In this document: positions 27,744 through 37,252 of the stretch, one piece after another
Numbering within the stretch: position 1 is the first letter of the stretch
Layout of the letters: each line of letters opens with the position of its first letter
From: Aliiroseovarius sp. Z3
Lineage (GTDB): Bacteria; Pseudomonadota; Alphaproteobacteria; Rhodobacterales; Rhodobacteraceae
Direction of reading: 5' to 3'
Length of the DNA: 64,000 nt
Assembly (NCBI RefSeq): GCF_029105185.1
Contig: NZ_JAFMZK010000011.1
Span: forward strand, 1 to 64,000
Notes under the pieces: model-generated
The model's input: only the letters and a program-made list of their open reading frames with translations
Databases searched by the model: none
Told to the model about the DNA's origin: nothing
Position numbers and translations under genes: made by a program

Positions 27744-28751
27744 ATGGATCAGTTTGCCAACGACACCCCTGAACAACGAGAAGAGGCCTTCCAAGAGGCC
27801 GCGGCGCAGCTCGGGATGTCCAAGGCTATCATTGAGAAAGATTTCTGGGTCTGCTGGTCCCTGAAACAGCTCTTTGCCCTGCCCTCCTTTGGCGATCACA
27901 TGATTTTCAAGGGAGGGACATCTCTTTCCAAAGCCTATGACGTGATCCACCGCTTCTCGGAAGATGTGGATCTATCCCTCGATCGCGCACAGTTGGGTTT
28001 TGAAGGTGACCGCGATCCTGAAAACCCGGATTTATCCGGAAAGAAACAGAAACAGCTATTGCAAGAGTTGCAGGATGCGGCCGAGGCGGAAGTCTCCGGG
28101 CCACTTTTGGCTGAAATACAGGCCGCTTTCGATGCCGGTCTGGATCAGGGTTTCTCCCTGACAGTTGACCCAGGCGACGCACAAACCCTGCTTTTCGCCT
28201 ATCCATCCTTGTCGGACAGTGCCGGCGGTTACGTCAAACCCATTGTTCGCTTTGAGTTTGGGGCGCGGGGCGTCCATCTTCCCGCCGAGGTCAGAGAGAT
28301 ATCGTCTTATGTTCATCAGGCCTTTCCCGACCTGCTGGGATCAAGTGGGGTGGATGTGAACGTGTTGGGTGTCGAGCGGACCTTCTGGGAAAAGGCAACG
28401 ATCCTGCACATGCTATATCATCAGGATGCTGCTAAACCCCTCGCTGACCGGATGTCGCGCCACTACTACGACATGGCTCAGCTCATCGGTCATGAGGCCA
28501 AAGAGAGTGCTGTCGGCAGCCTTGATTTGCTGCAACAAGTCGCGCATCACAAATCGGTTTTCTTCAAAGCCGCTTGGGCCAACTACGAAGACGCCAAACC
28601 AGGGTCCCTGAGATTGATGCCGAATGCGGAACTTACCGCCGCTTTGCGACGGGACTATTCCGGCATGCGGGAGATGATCATCGGACGCGCGCCGGCCTTC
28701 GATGACATACTGGGTGCAATTGAAGCTTTTGAGGCTGAAATCAACAGCTGA
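27744..28751 (+). CDS. AbiEii-type nucleotidyltransferase toxin
   Basis: About 335 residues from ATG 27744 (MDQFANDTPEQREE). Nucleotidyltransferase core: FKGGTSLSKAYDVIHRFSED with the G[G/T]-S motif, then VDLSLDR giving the catalytic acidic pair, and RFEFGARGVH and RTFWEKATILHMLYHQ in the DUF1814/AbiEii region. AbiE systems abort phage infection and stabilise replicons. The pair is intact. Confidence 0.9.
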   Translation: MDQFANDTPEQREEAFQEAAAQLGMSKAIIEKDFWVCWSLKQLFALPSFGDHMIFKGGTSLSKAYDVIHRFSEDVDLSLDRAQLGFEGDRDPENPDLSGKKQKQLLQELQDAAEAEVSGPLLAEIQAAFDAGLDQGFSLTVDPGDAQTLLFAYPSLSDSAGGYVKPIVRFEFGARGVHLPAEVREISSYVHQAFPDLLGSSGVDVNVLGVERTFWEKATILHMLYHQDAAKPLADRMSRHYYDMAQLIGHEAKESAVGSLDLLQQVAHHKSVFFKAAWANYEDAKPGSLRLMPNAELTAALRRDYSGMREMIIGRAPAFDDILGAIEAFEAEINS

Positions 28752-28963
28752 ACAATTGGTCTGAATTTAGTCTGGGACAATTGGAAAGGAGCCTTGACGA
28801 AGGTGGGGATATCCTGCAGGTTGAATTCGGCCTCTAGTGCATGCCAGTGTGCCCGCCACGCAAAGCTACGCAGCACTTCATTCATAAATGAACAACCCAG
28901 ACCAATTTCGGGATCTGGTTAGTAGCGGGCACCTAGTCGGATCCCTATTTTGGGAACTGAACA

Positions 28964-30121
28964 ATGACTACGAAAACTAAAATCGATCAACTGAAACTCC
29001 TGGCTAAACGCTATGCGCATGCCACGCGCTCTAACCACCGTGAGGCGCTTGATGCGATTGCCTCTGAATTGGGCTTTCCGCATTGGAAGGCGCTCACGGT
29101 CAAGGCCAAGCAAGGCTGGATGCCGAGCGAAGAAGAGCTTGCCAAGGCCGATACCTTTGTTCGTGAATTCTTCCCCTCACTTGGAGGCAAGCCGCAATTC
29201 ATTGAGCAAAGCATGTTGCGACCAGTCAGCGAGCCGATCAAAGCCGGCGAGATTGATGGGCATGCCTATCAACTCTTTGAATCCTTCGGTGACATTCGCA
29301 TGGAAGGCAATGGGTGGCGCATCCTTATCGGAGAGGCGGATTTCTCGCAGCCCGTGGTAGAGATCGAGACGACACACAAAGAGGCCAGCCCAGCCAATAA
29401 CCCGGGCTTTGTCGAGAAAGCGCTTGCGATTGCGGAAGCACAGGCCTTGAAAATTCGTGCAGCCATAGCGTCTGATTGGCCTCGGCGCTCGACCAGACCA
29501 AACGCCAAAGGCGAAGTCGTTCACCCGTTAAACGATGACCGGGCCGCGGAATGGTATTGTCTTCACTGCGATGGCAAAATCACGGGGGCTCAAATTGCTG
29601 AAAACCTTTGGCACTGCCCGAGTTGCGGTGCGTCTCCTCTGAATATCTTCACATCGCCGTGGTGGTTGGAAGAAAGCGATGAGGAGCCAAAAGCTGTTGA
29701 ATGGGTTGATGGTCGGACGCTGCCCGAGCCTAGGATCGACGTGGTGGATTCCAGACCAACTCTGAGGTTGGATGAGGAGAGTATTTCCTTGCTTCTACGG
29801 ATCGCGCTTCTTGAAGATGCCACCAACTCGGGAGAGCGGCTCGGTGCTTTGTTGGCTGAGATCAGTGTCGATGATGAGAACGACGCTTGGATCACCTTCG
29901 ATGAAGATCTTTGGCCTGAAGACAAGGACCCCGGTGCGGCCATAGCGGTTGCCGACAAGCTTGGCATCGAGCTCGAGCTTGCGATGACCTGTATGACGTT
30001 TCCGTTCACTTGGCCGGGTTTGGGACACGTGACTGCCAGCACCAGCGAGTATCTCGGGCATCTTCTGGATGCGTACGCAGAGCATGGGGTGATTATTCGT
30101 AACAATGATGATCACGAGTGA
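28964..30121 (+). CDS. Unknown protein with GFPHW-type N-terminal region and zinc ribbon
   Basis: 385 residues. Residues 1-45 resemble the short helical region seen in glyoxalase-superfamily-related proteins (LKLLAKRYAHATRSNHREAL, ELGFPHWKALT). Around residue 200 a zinc ribbon is clear: CLHCDGKI and, 16 residues on, CPSCGASP. The C-terminal half is acidic (Asp/Glu-rich, IAVADKLGIELELAMTCM) and unrecognised. Stands alone between the AbiE pair and the two-gene cassette, which faces it. A role in defence is suggested only by location. Confidence 0.65.
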   Translation: MTTKTKIDQLKLLAKRYAHATRSNHREALDAIASELGFPHWKALTVKAKQGWMPSEEELAKADTFVREFFPSLGGKPQFIEQSMLRPVSEPIKAGEIDGHAYQLFESFGDIRMEGNGWRILIGEADFSQPVVEIETTHKEASPANNPGFVEKALAIAEAQALKIRAAIASDWPRRSTRPNAKGEVVHPLNDDRAAEWYCLHCDGKITGAQIAENLWHCPSCGASPLNIFTSPWWLEESDEEPKAVEWVDGRTLPEPRIDVVDSRPTLRLDEESISLLLRIALLEDATNSGERLGALLAEISVDDENDAWITFDEDLWPEDKDPGAAIAVADKLGIELELAMTCMTFPFTWPGLGHVTASTSEYLGHLLDAYAEHGVIIRNNDDHE

Positions 30122-30205
30122 TTGAGCGTCACTTAGCTCCACCGGCTCTGTCGGTGGAGCTTACAGGATCCATCTCGGGTCCGCATTGTGAGGTTTTGTT
30201 TTTCT

Positions 30206-31930
30206 CTACGCCTGAGGTTTTGTCTCGCTTTCCCTCTCGGTGGCGTTCTCAGCTTGAAACCAAAGATGTGGCGGAAGTGGGAGCCGGTGGTGACGGCAAG
30301 CCATCAGCAACAAGGGTACCAACCCCCGCTGAATTGCCGACATTTCATTGAGTGCTTTGAAGTTATCGACGATCTCGTCGATCTGGCTTCCCAAAGAACG
30401 ACTCTGCCCCTCCAGCTCCATCATCGGAACGGGGATTGCGATGCCCTGGCTTGTTCCCTGCCGCCAGAAAAACTCTTCCGACCCATCTCGCGGAACCCAG
30501 ACTTGCTGTGTCATGTCAGGAAGCTCCTCTGCGATGGTTTTCTCCAAAGCGGCCAGTTGTTCAATTTCTTGAATTCGCTCCAAGGAAACTTTCAGAAAAG
30601 GCACAAGAACGCTGCCCTTGGTGGATTTCTTGAAATACTCATCGCTTAAATTGACCGGATGGCGAGCCAACTCGCGATAGTCCTGAAAATGGGTGGGCCA
30701 CGATTTCCTGAGCCGATATCGGTAGTTCAGGCGCGTTGCGATCTCCACCACATAGCCAGAGACATTCGGAACATCCCCTCCCCCTTGGGCCAACAGCATG
30801 AGCATGCCGATTTCGATATGGTGATCATCGCGGAGCGGTGTTGTGAGTGTTGGGTTTTGATTGATCAGCGACACAGCAATGTTCTGACATTGGTCTCGTA
30901 GTCTCAGGTGCTGCTCACGTTGTTTCCCATCCGATTTCACACCTATGAAGTGATGCCATAGCCCAAGGAGTGCGGAACGCCCCATCGCTTCAAAAAGTGC
31001 AAGGTTGATATCAAGCTCCGAACCCGACCGTACTGCGCTTGATACCGCGTGCTTTTTATCCGCATGCGGTCCAATTTTCTCAACGATCAGTTTCTGACCG
31101 ATCGTTAGGTAGAGTGAAAGAACATGATCGACGATTTCAGAGCGTGCTTTGCGTTCCTTTTTCTTGGCACTAGCACTCCGATTGAGCACATCCCAAGAGT
31201 ACAGTAAGGCAAGTTCACTGCACCGGTAGGGCGCTTCCAAGTTCTCAGCCTCAACACCGTTGCTTACCAAAATCCAGAGACAGATAACCAGTTGGCGAAG
31301 GCGGGTTGTGCCTCGGTGGTCGTCCTCGATTTCTTCGGTCAGCTCATGTATCAGCTCTCGGAAATGTCGATATGACGTGTCCGGCTCGCTGACCATTGCC
31401 ACGGCCTTCTGAAAGGCCACTCGGCGATCTACATCCAGAAGTTCTCGATTGAGAAGTCCGGACAAAATCAGGTTCGCCAAGCGATCCCCATTCCATTCGC
31501 GGTAGCGTATCGTGTCCGTTGTGTTCTTTTCGACGTAGCCTCGCCAATACGACCGAACGACTTCCTTGAGCTCACCTCCCATGCAAATGCAGATCGAAAT
31601 CGGGAGCTTGGAGTACTGTTCGGGGATACGATTTGGAATATAGTCGTAGCGTATCTCATCCAATGAGGGCATGACATCCTGAGGCTTGCCTCCGTTCCAA
31701 TCCGTTCGCCCCAAATCGCCAGACTTTATCAAGAAGAGGTGCAGCGCTTTCTCGCCATCTGCGTCCGGGTCGGGGCCGACTGCCGCAACATCAACGCCAG
31801 CCTGTTTCGTTCCGCGTCCAGGATGATGAATGACCTCGTACCCGATTTCACTGAGCAGCTGCGGCAGCAGCACATCAAGCTCATCTCTTTCCTTGAGACC
31901 TTGAACATATTGCCGAACGATCAGCTTCAT
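30206..31930 (-). CDS. Restriction-endonuclease-like protein, downstream gene of an interrupted two-gene cassette
   Basis: 574 residues, start ATG 31930 within an ATGA overlap with the upstream gene. The first 60 residues look like a PD-(D/E)XK-type nuclease core: LLSEIGYEVIHH (Glu), GVDVAAVGPD (Asp) and LFLIKSGDLG (the x-x-K strand). Then RYDYIPNRIPEQY and REWNGDRLANLIL, followed by a long helical region without recognised motifs. The likely role is nucleic-acid cleavage in defence, but the nuclease assignment is by pattern only. Translation probably depends on the upstream gene, which is split by an insertion element. Confidence 0.65.
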   Translation of the reverse strand: MKLIVRQYVQGLKERDELDVLLPQLLSEIGYEVIHHPGRGTKQAGVDVAAVGPDPDADGEKALHLFLIKSGDLGRTDWNGGKPQDVMPSLDEIRYDYIPNRIPEQYSKLPISICICMGGELKEVVRSYWRGYVEKNTTDTIRYREWNGDRLANLILSGLLNRELLDVDRRVAFQKAVAMVSEPDTSYRHFRELIHELTEEIEDDHRGTTRLRQLVICLWILVSNGVEAENLEAPYRCSELALLYSWDVLNRSASAKKKERKARSEIVDHVLSLYLTIGQKLIVEKIGPHADKKHAVSSAVRSGSELDINLALFEAMGRSALLGLWHHFIGVKSDGKQREQHLRLRDQCQNIAVSLINQNPTLTTPLRDDHHIEIGMLMLLAQGGGDVPNVSGYVVEIATRLNYRYRLRKSWPTHFQDYRELARHPVNLSDEYFKKSTKGSVLVPFLKVSLERIQEIEQLAALEKTIAEELPDMTQQVWVPRDGSEEFFWRQGTSQGIAIPVPMMELEGQSRSLGSQIDEIVDNFKALNEMSAIQRGLVPLLLMACRHHRLPLPPHLWFQAENATERESETKPQA

Positions 31931-33420
31931 TGTTCAACCATCCGTTCGTTGCGAAACTGATGTAGCAGCATGTCCAGCCCAATGGGATCAACAAATATTC
32001 CCTTTGGTAGCTCGGAGCTTATGCTGATCTCTGAAAAGGGCATGGTCTTTTGTTCCAGTTCTTCGGCACTCGTCATGATGTTGAAGGCAGACCTGTCACC
32101 ATAAAGCAGGTGCTGCGTTGTAAATAGATCAGCGAAAATAGACCGTCGTCCGGCCTCATCACGCGTGCGTTCAGCTTCTTCCATCTTTTGGAAATCAACC
32201 ACTGCACACGCGCTTTCACTTGGCTCAAATTCGACAATTTCGCGGGCTTCCCTGCAACCGTCCCAGACTATTTGTGCGCGTTGCAAAACCTTCTCGATAT
32301 CTGTGCGGCTGGTTTCATTGTCTTTGGCAAATGCCTCGAGCCAGTCCTTCAGAGTACCACTGTAGCTCAGCAGCAATGGATCGTAGAGAAGGTCGATTGC
32401 ATGTTGCTTGGCTTCAGGTTGGCCACGCTCCAAAACGGCGACAGAGAAGGCCGCTGCCGTCATTGGATGGATAAACAGATAGCCAATTGCTTTTCGGCAC
32501 AGAAAGATCTGCTCATCAGCGGTTTCCGGAAGTGGAATTTCATCGACTGCGAATACAGGGGCAATTTGGTTGATTTCAGAAATGGCTTGGTTAAGGGCGG
32601 CACAGGAGAAAAAGCTACCCGAAGACAACCAGTCCGTCGTCAACCGAGCAAGTTGTTCTGAGTTTCCTTGGGTCAGTTTGTGAAAAAATGAGTCCAGCGC
32701 ATCACTACCAATGGCACCTTTAGAAATGTCGATGATCGCGCGGGCGGCAGAACTCGCACTCTGAATCTCGTTTCTATCGACTAGCTTCGACAAAGCCATG
32801 TCGATTTCATCAATGGTCCCCTTGTTCTCGGGCTTCACGGAAGCGAGTTGTCGCAAGCACTTGCCTGTCTCATCTTCGCTCATCTCCACTTGGTGCCAAT
32901 TCAACAACGACGCTGCTAAATGGATAACGTGGTCATCGATTGAGGCGAAGAGCTTGTCCAGAACGGGGAGGAGCAATGAGCGATCTACGTCTTTATCTTT
33001 GGCGACAATGTCGTAGATGGCTCTAGTGATACCACATGATGTCTTAATGTCCGCTGCCAATGCTAGGGCAATGGTTTGTTCTACGGCGGCGAGGACTTGG
33101 TCCGCGTTCAAGTGCATGCGCGACAATGCCAGGACACCAGCTGTTTGTTCTTCTTCGCTACGATCAAGGCAAGCGACTGCCTCGTCGAAATCTGCCTTGG
33201 CTTGCAATGCGAACACCAGGTGAAGGCGGGCCAGTTCGTTCCCGTCTTTAGCTAGCTGAATGACTTCGTCTGATCGACTCGGGTCCACTTCACACCATTT
33301 TCTGAAGGCAGCGTTCGGTTGATTGGCGGCAAGGTCAGCGCCGCCTGTTTCGACAAGAAATTGAACCAGTTCAGTTAATTCGGATGGTGCTGTTTGAAGA
33401 AGGGGAATGACCTCACACAG
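31927..33420 (-). pseudogene. 3' part (497 codons) of a helical-repeat protein gene split by an IS
   Basis: The C-terminal 497 residues of a protein built of Ala/Leu-rich helical pairs (for example LAKDGNELARLHLVFALQA, LLLPVLDKLFASIDDHVIHL), suggesting HEAT/ARM-like repeats. It begins at LCEVIPLLQ directly after the target duplication. The frame continues into the element to an ATG at 33450, which would give a fusion start of ten residues, but no ribosome site is evident. Removing the element joins it in frame to 34645-34869. Overlaps the nuclease-like gene by ATGA. Confidence 0.75.
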
Positions 33421-33424
33421 GATC
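33421..33424. repeat. Target-site duplication, left copy
   Basis: GATC immediately outside the left terminal repeat, repeated at 34645-34648. Four bp fits the IS407 group of IS3. Confidence 0.85.
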
Positions 33425-33484
33425 TGACCTGAGCCCCAAGTTTCCTCCACCTCACGGAGAGTCCTTGGGTTTGATTTGATGGCC

Positions 33485-34324
33485 TTACGCGGCCCGTTTG
33501 TCCATGTTCATTTTCTCTGCAAATTCCGTCGGTGTCAGGTTTCCGAGCGCCGAGTGTGGTCTGTGGGTGTTGTAATCCTCCTGCCATGCTTCCAACACTT
33601 CCCGAGCTTCGGCCAGTGAGCTGAAGAGCGTTTCGTTGAGGCATTCGTCGCGCAGCTTGCCGTTGAAGCTTTCGATGAATGCGTTCTGGGTTGGTTTTCC
33701 CGGCGCGATGTAATGCCAGTCGATCCCGGTGTCCTGAACCCACCGCAGGATGGCCATGCTGGCGAACTCGGTGCCGTTGTCAGACACGATTGTTCCCGGC
33801 ATCCCGCGTTCGGAAATGACCCGGTCCAGTTCCCGCGTGACCCGCAAGCCCGACAGGGATGTGTCGGCGATCAGTGCCAAGTTCTCACGGGTATGGTCGT
33901 CTACCACGGCAAGGATGCGGAACCGGCGGCCGTCGGTGAAGGCGTCTGAGACGAAGTCCAGGCTCCAACGCTGGTTCTCACCATCCGGCACAACCATCGG
34001 CTTTCGCGTGCCCAGAGCCCGCTTCCGACCGCCCCTGCGAAGCACTTGTAGCTTCTCTTCGCGATAGATCCTTCTGAGCTTCTTGTGGTTCACCTCGAAG
34101 CCTTCACGCTGGATCATGACATGGATGCGACGATACCCGAACCGGCGGCGCTCTTTCGAAACCCGCTTGATCGCATCACGCAAATCCGCGTCTTCGGCCC
34201 GGCGGGACTGATAGCGCACCGTCGACCGATCCACGTCCAGAGCAGAGCACGCCCGACGCTGGCTCACCTGATGGACCTCCACCAGATGCGCCACCGCCTT
34301 CCGCTTGGCATCGGGCGTTACCAC
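33485..34324 (-). CDS. IS3 transposase OrfB (DDE catalytic domain)
   Basis: 279 residues from a GTG at 34324, normally made as the OrfAB fusion. HTH_21-type region ([20 protein letters not shown]) and rve integrase core with D in [11 protein letters not shown] in VSDNGTEF and E in [15 protein letters not shown] (35 residues after the second D). Carries out strand transfer. Full length for the group. Confidence 0.95.
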   Translation of the reverse strand: MVTPDAKRKAVAHLVEVHQVSQRRACSALDVDRSTVRYQSRRAEDADLRDAIKRVSKERRRFGYRRIHVMIQREGFEVNHKKLRRIYREEKLQVLRRGGRKRALGTRKPMVVPDGENQRWSLDFVSDAFTDGRRFRILAVVDDHTRENLALIADTSLSGLRVTRELDRVISERGMPGTIVSDNGTEFASMAILRWVQDTGIDWHYIAPGKPTQNAFIESFNGKLRDECLNETLFSSLAEAREVLEAWQEDYNTHRPHSALGNLTPTEFAEKMNMDKRAA

Positions 34325-34581
34325 TTTTTTGAGTTCACATCCCGAAGCATGGCGTTGTCCAACATCTGTTCCGCCAGCAGCTTCTTCAGCTTGGCGTTCT
34401 CTGTCTCAAGCGCACGCAGCTTCTTGGCATCTGACGGCTCCATCCCGCCATATTTGGATTTGTATTTATAGAACGTGCCCTGGCTAATCCCATAGCGCCT
34501 GCACACGTCAGCAGTCCGCTCGCCTGCTTCCTGCTCCTTGATCATCTGGATGATCTGTTCGTCGGTGAATCTCGTCTTCAT
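34318..34581 (-). CDS. IS3 transposase OrfA
   Basis: 87 residues. Helix-turn-helix ([37 protein letters not shown]) followed by a leucine-zipper-like helix ([20 protein letters not shown]). It ends NSKKW. The slippery heptamer AAAAAAG lies at 34330-34324, where a -1 frameshift gives the OrfAB transposase. Confidence 0.93.
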   Translation of the reverse strand: MKTRFTDEQIIQMIKEQEAGERTADVCRRYGISQGTFYKYKSKYGGMEPSDAKKLRALETENAKLKKLLAEQMLDNAMLRDVNSKKW

Positions 34582-34644
34582 TTATCCGTCCTTAAGTTGG
34601 GCGGACTCTACACAAAACTGGAGGAGATTCAGGGGCTCAGGTCA

Positions 34645-34648
34645 GATC
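34645..34648. repeat. Target-site duplication, right copy
   Basis: GATC directly outside the right terminal repeat; matches 33421-33424. Confidence 0.85.
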
Positions 34649-34869
34649 GTTTGAACTTCGAAGAATCTCGAGCCTTCGAGCCCTGCCAGAAGCTCTCGGT
34701 CCTCCTGGGTAAACAATCGGTTGCGCTTTGATGCAGCGACCGCGATCGCATCGACTAGCTGCTCGTCTTGGTATGCCCCCAGCGAAAGCTGGCAAACAAA
34801 TCCCATAAAGCCGTTTGTGCCGATTTCGGCTTCAACTTGATTAGGCTTGAACTGTCGGTTCCTTCGCAA
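34645..34869 (-). pseudogene. 5' part (75 codons) of the split helical-repeat gene
   Basis: Starts at a TTG (34869) with AAGGAG nine bases upstream (34884-34879) and reads RRNRQFKPNQVEAEIG...; it ends in frame at the ATC codon formed by the target site. Joining to 33420 gives EVQTI-LCEVIPLL without disturbance, a 572-residue protein. As it stands it stops at a TGA formed by the first bases of the element. Confidence 0.75.
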
Positions 34870-35035
34870 CCGCGATATCTCCTTAGATTGTGTATTGGAG
34901 TTCTACTGCACCCTAGGTGTAGTTCCGCGGCCTATGGGTGGCAACTGTATTGGCGGGCCTGTTGATGCTGCACTGCTTCGGCTACCGGCAAGTTCACGAG
35001 GTTGCCTCACCTTTGAACTACAGATCAATTTACGG

Positions 35036-35746
35036 CTAGCGTTTGGTCATGACGGGCGCGGGATCGCCATCCCACACGAAATCCCAAGTCGCACCTTGCC
35101 GGACATTCTGCACGAGATGCGGGCGTAGTGCGACAAGGCATTGTCCATCTGGCAGCCGTGAGGACGGGTAGAGGATTCCGTTGCCGTCGGAGCCGAGAAC
35201 ATCGCGGGCCAAGATTTGGCCTGCCGGGTAGGCGACTGCTGGGTCGGCGTGCAATGCGGCTGTGTCTGTGTCTGTGTCTGGTGCCAGCTCGTGGAACTGA
35301 GATGTGAAACCGGCAAATAACTCCCTGTACGACGTGAGGTTGTCGAACACACCGGTCGCCTCAAGTTCGCGTGTAAGATGCCAGGACACCTCTGCTTGGG
35401 CCGTCTCGACCGCACACTCGCCGTAGGACGCATACCACGCCCCCCGGTCCGGGCCATTGAACCTGTTGCCTGTCGGGCGGGTATAGCAGAATGCCGCATT
35501 CACCAGCGTCCAACCATACCCGGCGGCCTCGGTCAGAAGTTCACCAGGATGAAGGCCGCCCGGGATCGGCAAGGTAACGGACCGGCGCGCAGATGTCAGC
35601 CCTTCGATTTCCTCGAGAATCGCTAGGTCATCGTCATCATCCGCCAGTGGTGCCATCGCGGGCTCGTCGATATAGGCAGTGGAAATCAGCCGGACAGTAT
35701 TGGGATCTGTGAATTCGACCTGTGCCAGGTCACTTGCTCTGATCAC
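35036..35746 (-). CDS. RES-domain toxin
   Basis: About 236 residues from a GTG at 35746 that overlaps the antitoxin stop as GTGA; a longer frame to 35812 lies inside the antitoxin. RES toxins deplete cellular NAD+. Visible: the Arg in TGNRFNGPDRGAWYAS, the Glu-containing helix ECAVETAQAEVSWHL, and the C-terminal region with SDGNGILYPSSRLPDGQCL. Length fits the larger RES proteins. Assignment is firm with the Xre/MbcA partner next to it. Confidence 0.9.
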   Translation of the reverse strand: MIRASDLAQVEFTDPNTVRLISTAYIDEPAMAPLADDDDDLAILEEIEGLTSARRSVTLPIPGGLHPGELLTEAAGYGWTLVNAAFCYTRPTGNRFNGPDRGAWYASYGECAVETAQAEVSWHLTRELEATGVFDNLTSYRELFAGFTSQFHELAPDTDTDTAALHADPAVAYPAGQILARDVLGSDGNGILYPSSRLPDGQCLVALRPHLVQNVRQGATWDFVWDGDPAPVMTKR

Positions 35747-36159
35747 ACGCCACCTCGGAGCGCATCGATATGCTGGCGCATTTTCATCATCGCCGGAATG
35801 CCGCCTTCGCACATGATCTGAACCGGGGTCTTGCCGTTGAAGCCCGGGCCCGCGTTCGCAGTCTTTGGCCAGCCAAATGTGAGAGGGCCGTTAAACAGCA
35901 GTCTCAATCCCTTGAACAACCCGATCAGCAAGCTTGCTCGGGTGACCTTGTCTTGGTCCAGCACACCCTTGTAGGTGCCAGCCTTCATGCGCCCCCAGGT
36001 GGCTGTCGGGACATCGAACAGCATTGCTGCTTCCGCATTCGACAACCCCCAGGCATCAGCGGTCCGCACAACGCCTTTGATAATCGCGGCGATCTTGTCT
36101 TGTTGGTCAATTGGTTGGACATATGCCGGTTGAGGCGCATTTTGGATGGGTTCAAGCAT
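35743..36159 (-). CDS. Xre/MbcA/ParS-type antitoxin of the RES toxin
   Basis: About 138 residues from ATG 36159 (MLEPIQN), chosen because GGAGG sits 6 nt upstream; an ATG at 36171 is in frame. An N-terminal HTH (TADAWGLSNAEAAMLFDVPT, TWGRMKAGTYK) and a C-terminal toxin-binding domain (LFNGPLTFGWPKTANAGPGF, GKTPVQIMCEGGIPAM) match the DUF2384 type. It binds the toxin and represses the operon. Confidence 0.9.
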   Translation of the reverse strand: MLEPIQNAPQPAYVQPIDQQDKIAAIIKGVVRTADAWGLSNAEAAMLFDVPTATWGRMKAGTYKGVLDQDKVTRASLLIGLFKGLRLLFNGPLTFGWPKTANAGPGFNGKTPVQIMCEGGIPAMMKMRQHIDALRGGV

Positions 36160-36220
36160 GAGTGCCTCCATATGAGTAGAATATACATATCATATGATGA
36201 GGTATTGTCAATATCATTTG
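36160..36220 (-). promoter_or_regulatory. Promoter and probable operator of the Xre-RES operon
   Basis: On the minus strand TTGACA (about 36210-36205) is followed by an AT-rich stretch with TATGTATATT as candidate -10. A perfect palindrome ATCATATGAT (36189-36198) lies between, well placed for autorepression by the HTH antitoxin. Confidence 0.6.
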
Positions 36221-36759
36221 TAGTGCGTGCGTTGCCTTATGGGTTTGGCACGCCAGCGCTCTGGCGCTGACCAGGCTCTTGGCTGCGCCCGGAGCCGCGT
36301 GACTCGCGTCTTCGCCATTCGGTAGCGATCCTTCGTGCATGTCTCGGATGAGATCGCGGGTAAGGCCGCGATCGCTTGAACCAACGGTCAGCCAGGTCTC
36401 CGCTCCGCCCTGACCGGGCTGGCAGGTTTTCAATGTTGAATTCCGTCTGCCATCCGGCCGGCGCCCCGAACAGGGGCTCTGGTGTCGCGTTCCGCGCCAG
36501 CCTTCACGGGAGAAATCCGGTGCCTCCCACGCGGGGCGCGCGGGTCCCTCCCGATTTCACCGCTCCGGCCCCCTGTGTCGGGCCGCCGTCCGGCCGCCGG
36601 AGGGCTGCCGCCCTCCCCTGCTCTGCCCAGCCGAAAAGCACGGGGGCTTTTCGGACTGACAGATCAGTCGAGGTCTCCGCCACTGGCGGAAGCGGATAGG
36701 GCCGAGAGGTCACATAAACAAGATGCCGCGCCGCTCCCACTTTGAGAAGGAGACTGGCC
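36221..36759. other. G+C-rich leader region without a recognised gene
   Basis: About 540 bp at the junction of the toxin island and the plasmid backbone. Frames here lack family features and ribosome sites. Contains a perfect 9-bp hairpin CCGAAAAGC (36631-36639) / GCTTTTCGG (36646-36654) with loop ACGGGG; function unknown. Confidence 0.5.
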
Positions 36760-37128
36760 ATGGGCCTTGATCAATACGCATATGTCAAAACCCCCGAGAG
36801 CGGCGAGGAGGGCGAAAGCCCCAAATTCGTCTGGCGCAAGCATTCCAAGCTGCAAACCTTCATGGAAGCGCTCTACACCGAGCGGACCGGGCTTTCGGCG
36901 TCCGATCTCAATTGCGGTGAGTTGAAACTGGAAACCGCCGACATCGACACGCTGGAACAGGCTGTGAAGGAACGCGCCCTGCCCCATTGCGAGGGCGGGT
37001 TCTTCTATGGCCACCAGTTCCAAGACGAGCAGGCCTCCGAATACCGCGACTACGATCTGGAGTTCTGCGCATGGGCGCGGGCTGAAATCGCGCGAGGGTC
37101 AACCGTGATCTATTCTTGTTGGTGGTGA
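36760..37128 (+). CDS. Conserved plasmid protein of unknown function (MGLDQYAY family)
   Basis: 122 residues, ATG 36760 after GAAGGAG. Begins MGLDQYAYVKTPESG and contains FVWRKHSKLQTFMEALY, GGFFYGHQFQDEQ and a Cys/Trp-rich end YSCWW. I recognise it as a small protein often found on alphaproteobacterial plasmids, with no known activity. Precedes the long ParB-like gene by 124 bp. Confidence 0.75.
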   Translation: MGLDQYAYVKTPESGEEGESPKFVWRKHSKLQTFMEALYTERTGLSASDLNCGELKLETADIDTLEQAVKERALPHCEGGFFYGHQFQDEQASEYRDYDLEFCAWARAEIARGSTVIYSCWW

Positions 37129-37252
37129 CGCCATCGAGGCCGGAGTCTCGCGCGTTCCGGCCCCCCCTCCCCTACCCCATCTAGAAAACCAGCCGCCGAG
37201 CGCCTGTGCCGCGCTCCGAGCGGGCCTGATTTCCATCCAAAAGGACAACCCA

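Larger units (their letters stand above)
33425..34644 (-). mobile_element. IS3-family (IS407-group) insertion sequence, complete
   Basis: 1220 bp bounded by inverted repeats: both ends begin TGACCTGAGCCCC, then share TCCTCCA and GAGTCC. It is flanked by GATC duplications and encodes overlapping orfA and orfB. The perfect outer 13 bp and intact genes suggest it is recent and possibly active. It interrupts the helical-repeat gene. Confidence 0.93.

Noticed and set aside
33421-33450. ATG at 33450 as a natural start of the 3' fragment of the split gene
   Set aside because: It lies inside the insertion element; the true N terminus is across the element at 34869.
35747-35812. Longer start for the RES toxin
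   Set aside because: The extension lies wholly within the antitoxin gene; the GTGA overlap start is usual for these operons.
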